This document shows, piece by piece, positions 57,488-64,000 of a DNA stretch of 64,000 bases. Positions within the stretch are counted from its first letter, which is position 1. The number at the start of each line of letters is the position of its first letter. The stretch is taken from assembly GCA_021186555.1 (NCBI GenBank), contig JAJKFL010000042.1, forward strand, positions 18,824,521-18,888,520, in the 5' to 3' direction. The translations under genes were made by a program, and so were the position numbers. The notes under the pieces are model-generated. The model made no database searches. It worked only from the letters and a program-made list of their open reading frames with translations, and was not told the origin of the DNA. Source of the stretch: Reticulitermes speratus. Lineage: Eukaryota; Arthropoda; Insecta; Blattodea; Rhinotermitidae.

Positions 57488-59292
57488 TAGGGTGCCAGCA
57501 GGTAATACCACGACTCGTCAAGTTACGTAGCTAGAATTAGAACAAGATTATGATGTCACATATCAAAACTGGGACTCTTCAGAACAAACTCTTTTTGCTT
57601 CTAGTGATACATTGTGTTGTTGAAAAATTCCGGAGCATGCAATTCCACTAACAAGGCAACCAATATTTCGTGGATCGTGAAATACTGAAATATTTGTTTT
57701 TCTAAACATTTGTTTTGAGTGAGGAATGGTTACTTGGTAGATATATTCCATACATTGATACATAAATACCACGGCATCCATTTTCTACTACTACTGTTAC
57801 TACTACTACTGCTACTTCATCATTAACAACACTATCAACATCATCTTCTTCTTCACCACCATCGTCAATCTAATCATCATGGAATGGTATAGTCACGTGT
57901 ATGGCTAGATTACGTTGGTGATGTAACCACGCAGCTCATTTAGTTTCCTTGTTTGTAAGACGCAACTTACAGATGTCGTTACGTTTGGAAGAGTATCTCA
58001 CAATTTCGACAAGAAACATAATTTCCTGAAGGAAAACAAATTTCACTACTTCCCCAGTTTTCAACCTCATTTCCTGATTAACATTAAATAATAAATAAAT
58101 GAATGTTTTAGTTTTCCACGGCTGTGAACCTGAAGATTGCGGCATCTTGTGGTGTAATGCCATAAATTATTGCCAACAGCTTTTTAACTGTCAAATCCAT
58201 ATCATCACAACTCAGTTATTTAATCAGTAGGTCTCTGTAATAGTATTGGCGTCTTGAATTCAGTTCTCTGTCCACTGAACACGCCAGGAAGCCCTTCTTA
58301 ACACTCGAACCGTGCGATAGATGCGGTTCCAAGCTGCTGGTATTTTGTTGGACGGCTGCCTACTGGTTCGGAGTTTCATCAGCACATAACATTGTAAAGA
58401 GCTTCAGAGTTCAAACCTCTTCTTTCTAGCATTACCCCATTTCCACCGAAAGCATTTCCTGAAATGTAGCCTTAAATCCGATTTCACTTAGTGGAAAACT
58501 TGAAGGTGGTGGCATGGGAAATCCAATGGGCCCACTCACTACTGCATGTACATGCGACCGGTTGCCTTACTGTTATATTTATAGCGGCAACGTTAGAGCG
58601 ATTTCTAGGCCACAGAAAGCAGTAGATCTGAACGCTGCAGTAATTCTGTGAGGATGTTCATTCCTACTGCCTAATCAGTCCTATGAGCACATACACAATA
58701 TTTTTATGGATTATTTAAATCCCTTTGCAGCAGCTCAGGCAATATAATACCGAATGAGAGAATAATCAGGAAAAAACAAATCTGAAACAACGTAAAAAAG
58801 CGATCGTGACCTACTGCAAGTTGCTACGTCAGAGTGTGCCTGGTCAGCCTGGCGACAACAGCGAAAGCCTCAGCCAAGGTAATGTGTATTCGAGCATAAA
58901 TTTAAACAGGGTACCTCTGGAATAAAAACCAGAAGATTTACCGCCTTAGAGAAATTTTTATACGTTTTTCAGAATTTGAGAGTCATATTGACTCCAAATA
59001 ATGGTTCAGGATTTCGAATCAGATAATAAGGCGCCGAACGTAACACGGAGTAGAGACGATGAAACTGCAGGGTTTGTATGGGACTTGGGGTCGAGCAAAG
59101 TCTATGCAAGCAATTGTGATAATTTTAAATGAATGACGACGTAGGAATATTTAGGAAAAGAGGCAAAGTAAACAGGTAAAGCAATACCAGGACTGTATGT
59201 ATAAGTCAATTCGGTTTTCCAGCTATTGAGTTTAGATACGAGAGAAGAGTATAACGATTTGTGAATGAAGAATTGGAAAGAGTATTGAAAGA
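57488..59292. other. unassigned DNA with triplet-rich patch
   Basis: 57784-57888 is rich in CTA, CTT, CAC and ATC triplets. A GACGTAGGAATATTTAGG phrase at about 59140 resembles one at 43001. No gene recognised. Confidence 0.5.
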
Positions 59293-59548
59293 TTTTTTTC
59301 CATGGCGCAACAGGCCCTAGAGGGCCAAGATCTCCTCATTATTGAAGCTTCACGATCATACTTAGACACGCCACACTCGGTAGGACTCCTCTGGACGAGT
59401 GATCGGCTCGACGTAGAGACTTTACCTGACAACACACAACACACACATGAGACAGACAGCCATGCCTCCGGCGAGATATGTACCAGCAATCCCAACAAGC
59501 GAACGGCCGCAGTCCCACGCCATAGACCGCGCGGTCACTGGGATCGGC
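59293..59548 (-). mobile_element. tRNA-derived SINE family A, minus-strand copy
   Basis: On the minus strand it starts near 59548 with GCCGATCCCAGTGACCGCGC and keeps a box A region (GCGCGGTCTATGGCG). The box B region has lost its consensus (GCTGGTACATATCTCGCC in place of GGTTCGAATCCC), but the body (CTGTCTCATGTGTGTGTTG, CCAGAGGAGTCCTACCG, GAGGAGATCTTGGCCC) and a short A tail are kept. It is the only family A copy on this strand and the most diverged. A target duplication is not convincing. Frames of 83 and 88 codons here are artefacts. Confidence 0.85.
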
Positions 59549-60310
59549 ACTGAAGCAAATATAGCCAATTATTATGTATTACTGTCTTGGTGGTTACTTA
59601 GAAGTAATGAGTAAAACGAAACAAAATCTCTGTGGTAAACACTGAACGACATATTTCGGTAAATTAAAGTTTGTTTTGATGCTTTATTGGACAACGTTGG
59701 TGATACATATATTTGCCACCTGGTTTAACGATAAAGAACTCGATATTCTTTCCAGAGATTTTCAGTTGTTTCTCATAATAAACAACGATCATTTTCCCGA
59801 ACATCAATTAGTAAATGAACTTCTTAATTTAATTTTTTGTGCTACATGACGTAGGAGCTTAACCATTACTGCGATTTGCTTCGGTCTTCTTAGAATCAAG
59901 TAGTAGATAAGTTCTGTTACAAATTTATAATCAACCGAAATTACTTCATATAATTTTATTATGGCTTGAGCCAGTGGAAATTCTGGGCAAGCAAATTGCA
60001 GGTTGATTTGTATATTTACAGATGGAGTAAGAGGTGTCTTGTGTGGCGGCTAATTTTGGTTCAGGGACAAAGTCTAACTTAATCTGAGCCACTTTAGATA
60101 TAGAATTTTGAAATCCAAATTACTTATGCGTAACAGCTTTTTTCTTCTTATTAAGCCAATTATTGTAATTCTGGTCAGTTGACGTGCAGTTGAAAGTGTT
60201 AATTATAAAATTTGAAGCCTGCGAAGAGAAAGGATCGCTATTCACCAATAATACACTAGAAGGTTTAGAATTGCCTTTCCATATGCAGTTTAAAAATGTT
60301 GAGACTGTAA
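59549..60310. other. unassigned DNA
   Basis: Nothing recognised in about 760 bp. Confidence 0.55.
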
Positions 60311-60324
60311 TTCTTCGAAATAAT
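60311..60324 (+). repeat. 14-bp flanking direct repeat, left
   Basis: TTCTTCGAAATAAT, repeated exactly at 60776-60789; interpreted as the target-site duplication of the element between. Confidence 0.85.
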
Positions 60325-60386
60325 GTTAATTAATATTAAGACCAACAATTGCTGCACTAAGTTTTATTAATACACTTATGTCACTG

Positions 60387-60429
60387 ACCCTACACGTGTT
60401 TCGGTCCCGGGTGGACCATCATCAGGGAT
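60387..60429 (-). ncRNA. hammerhead-like ribozyme motif (candidate 2, left arm)
   Basis: On the minus strand the 43 nt are: ATCC; CTGATGA; T; GGTCC with loop ACCCG and GGACC; GAA; A-C, loop ACGT, G-T; cleavage-site A; GGGT. Stem I has one T-G wobble; stem III has two pairs. All invariant core bases are present apart from the extra T before stem II. The presumed site is GUA, allowed in the NUH rule but usually slower than GUC. Confidence 0.55.
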
Positions 60430-60637
60430 TGCGGTCGTGGAGTTGCTTCACTTTTTGTCACTTCAGTTCAGGCACTTTTCACTTTTTGTAGTTACTCCGG
60501 ATTGCACTGGGTTGTTGTTGGTTGTTATAGTTTTTCCATTATATGATTCACTGTGGTTGTGGTGAGGTGTTGATAAGGTTGTGGCGATGTTGTAGTTGCG
60601 TACGCCGCTGGCGGCCATTTTGTCAATGGCAACCGCA

Positions 60638-60680
60638 ACCCCTGATGATGGTCCACCCGGGACCGAAACACGTTTAGGGT
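60638..60680 (+). ncRNA. hammerhead-like ribozyme motif (candidate 3, right arm)
   Basis: Same 43-nt layout as the left arm copy on the opposite strand, with stem I perfect (ACCC with GGGT). In stem III the G that pairs with C is replaced by T (ACACGTTT instead of ACACGTGT), leaving one pair, so this copy is probably impaired. Confidence 0.5.
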
Positions 60681-60775
60681 CAGTGACATAAGTGTATTAA
60701 TAAAACTTAGTGCAGCAATTGTTGATCTTAATATTAATTAACATTACATTGTTGCACGGTGAAAACAAAGTCAAC

Positions 60776-60789
60776 TTCTTCGAAATAAT
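60776..60789 (+). repeat. 14-bp flanking direct repeat, right
   Basis: Exact repeat of 60311-60324. Confidence 0.85.
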
Positions 60790-62892
60790 ATTTATACATA
60801 GCATATTTATTTATATATATAAATTTTTACATCACACAAAACACTGTGTTTTATAACAAGAATAATGAGTTAATATTTCTAGGAAAAATAATAGCTGTTT
60901 ATTTAGAGAATCATACGTAAGACATAAATAAAATATATGCGTAAAATGCAGAAGTTTTAATGGTAAAGCCTGGGGTATATATATTAAACACTGTGACAAG
61001 GGTATACAAATTTACTTTTGATATATACAGTCTCTTATTATTGGTGGATTATTTGCAAACCGTTATAGAAAGAAACACTTCGTGTTAAAATTTTGGGATA
61101 ACTAATTTCTAATAAACAGTCTGTAAAAAAGCTCTAAGTTTCGGGTGGAAATACATTTAAATACCTTTAAATTGTAACAAAACTGTAGGAGAGTGTTTAA
61201 TATTATAGTGGAGGTAAGACGCACTTCCCGAATATACATCAAATCATGAGGGATTATTCTACTCATGGCTCTAGGAACTTTACTCGGAAGTACAAAAAGA
61301 AGGTTCTTATTCACGTTGGGATTAGACAGTGCGAGTGACACAAATCCCCTGCCCCTATTCTTCCTGCCAACCAACATGCATAGGGATTAAGCCAAGCCAC
61401 CGTAACTTATGAGGCACTGAAGGCATTTTGCTGGCACGACACATGGCCTGGCTCTATATAATATTATGATTCGATAAAACCTTTCATTTATTATTATATA
61501 CCGTCCCTGAAGTACTCTATTATCAGCTGGAACAAAGCGATGTGTTTACGTGAGTGACAAAGAATGTGAATATACCAGCGGAAAGGACTCACTGAAAATG
61601 TAATGGGAAATGGTCTTATAGGCGAACGTGTGTACATATCGATCAGACATTGGGAATGCCTTATAGATGAAAATATTTACGTGTTAAGGAGGTCAGATTA
61701 TTATTGCCATCTGCTGGACACTGAGAGAAATTACGTTCTGAGTGTGTGTGTGTAAGCGCGTGTGTGCGTTCTAACCATCTAAAGTGCGGTTGCATCCTTC
61801 TGTCTGCTGACCGCTTTTTGTCCTCAGCACAAGAAGTATATTTTTGTCCCCAGAATCCGGATATTCTGATAAATTTTACTAATGAAATATTAATGACGTA
61901 TTTTATTGCTGCACTTGCCCGACATCTTCACTAATTCGGCGATGTTCTGTTTAAATTAGGTCTAACACTTGCGAATCTTAAGCAACTTTAGATTATTGAA
62001 TGACGCTTTCCAATTTTACTGAATATACGTCTCCAGCGAAATTCGCCCTCTAGTGGATAGCACCCCTGCCCCATATTAGAGACGCTCCAGATTCTAATAT
62101 AAACGATGTAGACAGGCTATACTAAATCTTTCGTAGTTTACCTCAGCCCCTTCGGGAGAGAGTTGTTTAGTAGAGTTACCTTGAATTAGACCAAGGTTGC
62201 TTACGTCCACACTTTTCAGAGTTTGTTATTCATTAATTATTATGTCAACTGAGTTTGGAGTTATAATCTAAGTAATTACAGTCGTCGTTAAATAATAAGG
62301 AATAAGGGCTGTATTACTTCCAATAAGTGGATTACTATACTGGACCAATTGAAATTACATATTATAGGCAGGTCTCTTTATTCAGAGGCGTGTGGTGCTG
62401 AAAGTAATTATCAACCGAGGCAAAACCACCCTCTCTGTAAACTTTGAAGGTCTGTGCCCATGACGGTGATATTGGTTATATTGATGAAGGTGTTACTGCT
62501 GATGGTCAGTATGAAAAGGAAGATGGCTGAGTTCTTTCGTGTGATTCAAGCAACCCACTGTAATTGTAAACCGTCACAATATGTGGCCGTACCTTTTTAT
62601 TAACTTCTGCACGTCCGTCTGTCTTGCGCTTATTTCCTACAATTTAAAACCCTGTACGTTAAAGCTACTGTCTATTAGGATGTGATATCTTGTAGTTTGT
62701 TAACCGTATACCTAAGTTTCATGTGATCGTGCTATCCCCATCATCATGTTACAGCTAAGGTGGCTTGCAGATTCATCTGAAATACCATCTGTACAGGTGT
62801 ACTAGACCACGTGGCAAAATATTTCAAAAGACTTATCTTCATAGTCAGCGCAATGAAACCTCAAACCTCATAAATCTCTATTTATTATCATA
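60790..62892. other. unassigned DNA
   Basis: A short TG run lies at 61742-61766. No gene recognised; the longest frame (91 codons, minus, 61102-61377) has no domain. Confidence 0.5.
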
Positions 62893-62965
62893 GAAGCAGT
62901 TGTAGCTCAGTCAGTAAGGAGAATGGCGACGGTCTGTGCTGTCTACATTCGTATCACTTTAGGCG
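62893..62965 (+). mobile_element. tRNA-like SINE head relic
   Basis: A box A match (TAGCTCAGTCAGTAAGGAG, from 62903) is followed at tRNA spacing by a weak box B (TACATTCGTATCAC at about 62944). The body has no other copy in this window. A decayed tRNA gene is the alternative, but the acceptor stem does not pair. Confidence 0.45.
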
Positions 62966-64000
62966 CGTTGGGAATTTTCTCTTTTCAACTGTACCCAGTG
63001 TCTCTCTGGGGCCTATTCTGTATAGTGAATACTTTCAGTACTTTCCTGATACTGGAGCGGCCTGAGTATGAAAACAGTAACTCACAACCTACCAACACTG
63101 ACAGTCTTCCTACTAAGTCATAATTTTGAGTGTTGAATAAGAGGAAACATTGAATTTACAGTTGTTAGGTCTGTTACTGTGTTCACGTGTTCTGAAACTG
63201 ATAGAAATTTATATTACTAATCATACTTTGATCCTTCCTTAAGTATCAAAATATTATTCTGAAAATAGCAAGTCTAACACTTGAATTACAGTAGTAGAGC
63301 TTAGTCGATACTTATAAAAGTCCAATAACTTCTCTTCGGAAAGTAAAAGTGTCTCTGCCGGAGACATCAGGCACTATCTTAAGAATTCGAGCTGTACAGC
63401 CCCATATCTCGTAAAAATGCCGATACCAGACTACGCCACTAAGTATATCCCGACATGGAATCTGAAATTTAAATCCTTAGTTTGGAGGATGGAGTTAAAT
63501 CGGCAAATCACTGAATATCTGTCACTAATCAGGTTTGGAAGTACTGCACATTACAGCTCAAAACAATAGAACATTTACACACGACTACTCCATTATTAAG
63601 ATATTAACTCTATTGTGAATGACTGCATTACAGCATGTAACAAAGAGTATCCGTACCTCAAGCAGACACATTCAGCCTACCTGCATTGCTAGTGACTCTG
63701 TTACTGCAAGTTCTAAAGTGCATCAGTTCCTCACGTAAACGAATGTGGCCTAATTCATTTCACTTTCATGTGAACTGAGTCTTGAAGTCGTCACGGCATT
63801 GAAATTGAAAACTTCTGTCGTCAGAAACGTGACGTCGTGTACTATAATGTACCTGTTCATGAAGGCTGCACGTTCCCCTGAAACATCTGTAAATTTCTCG
63901 CACGTTGCATGAGGTCAAATACCAGAAGAAGGTAGTGTGTATGTGAAATTTGTTGTCATTTTCAATTTTCTCTAGGATAGCTTCACAAATTGATCATTTG
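62966..64000. other. unassigned DNA
   Basis: No gene, repeat or RNA recognised up to the end of the window. Confidence 0.55.

Larger units (their letters stand above)
60325..60775. mobile_element. 451-bp fold-back, Penelope-terminal-repeat-like element
   Basis: The left arm (about 60325-60442) and right arm (about 60624-60744) are inverted repeats of roughly 115-120 bp: both carry TTAATTAATATTAAGA-CAACAATTG, GCTGCACTAAGTTTTATTAA, TATGTCACTGACCCTA and the GGTCC/GGACC hairpin. The 180-bp spacer is TG-rich. The right arm is followed by an unpaired 31-bp extension (60745-60775) before the 14-bp direct repeat. Each arm carries a hammerhead-like motif on its outward-pointing strand. Inverted terminal repeats, a short one-sided tail and hammerheads in the repeats are all features reported for Penelope-like elements, from general knowledge. 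There is no reverse transcriptase or GIY-YIG endonuclease, so this would be a non-autonomous derivative. An unrelated fold-back transposon remains possible. Confidence 0.7.

Noticed and set aside
62893-62965. Functional tRNA gene at 62.9 kb
   Set aside because: Box A is good, but box B is degenerate and no acceptor stem pairs.

Overview
This 64 kb window looks like non-coding DNA from a large, repeat-rich arthropod genome, most likely an insect. I suspect a cockroach or termite, because the repeat families resemble ones I associate with Blattodea, but that is recognition from memory and not a database match. The sequence is A+T-rich, the longest open reading frame is only 141 codons, and no reading frame looks like a host exon. 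There are no bacterial signatures: no operons, Shine-Dalgarno sites, CRISPR arrays or insertion sequences.

What can be supported is a layered set of mobile-element relics. (1) tRNA-derived SINEs: family A (tRNA-Leu-like head, five copies at 33.3, 43.3, 46.4, 57.4 and 59.3 kb, several with target-site duplications and two 5'-truncated), family B (four copies at 16.8, 19.5, 41.8 and 55.1 kb, tail built on TTTACC), and single copies of other families at 7.7 and 17.8 kb, plus weaker tRNA-like heads at 18.3, 35.2 and 62.9 kb. (2) Seven 3'-end fragments of non-LTR retrotransposons, all on the + strand (21.3, 26.75, 33.8, 34.9, 35.7, 42.5 and 51.2 kb). (3) A mariner transposase relic at 27 kb, two copies of a 182-184 bp pogo/mariner-like MITE (30.3 and 52.8 kb) and a probable hAT-like MITE (36.1 kb). 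(4) A non-coding repeat family of up to about 940 bp with three same-strand copies (1.5, 32.3, 48.3 kb) and one inverted 5' module (31.3 kb). (5) Fold-back repeats at 9.9, 18.5 and 29.3 kb. (6) Micro- and minisatellites.

The most interesting signal is a set of 43-nt motifs with the layout of a minimal type I hammerhead ribozyme: three share the same geometry (22638-22680 minus, 60387-60429 minus, 60638-60680 plus). Two of them lie in the inverted arms of a complete-looking 451-bp insertion (60325-60775) that is bounded by a 14-bp direct repeat and has a 31-bp unpaired tail. That layout recalls Penelope-like retroelement terminal repeats, but no reverse transcriptase is encoded. I found no functional host gene, so there is no pathway to describe; the rest of the window is unassigned intergenic or intronic DNA.
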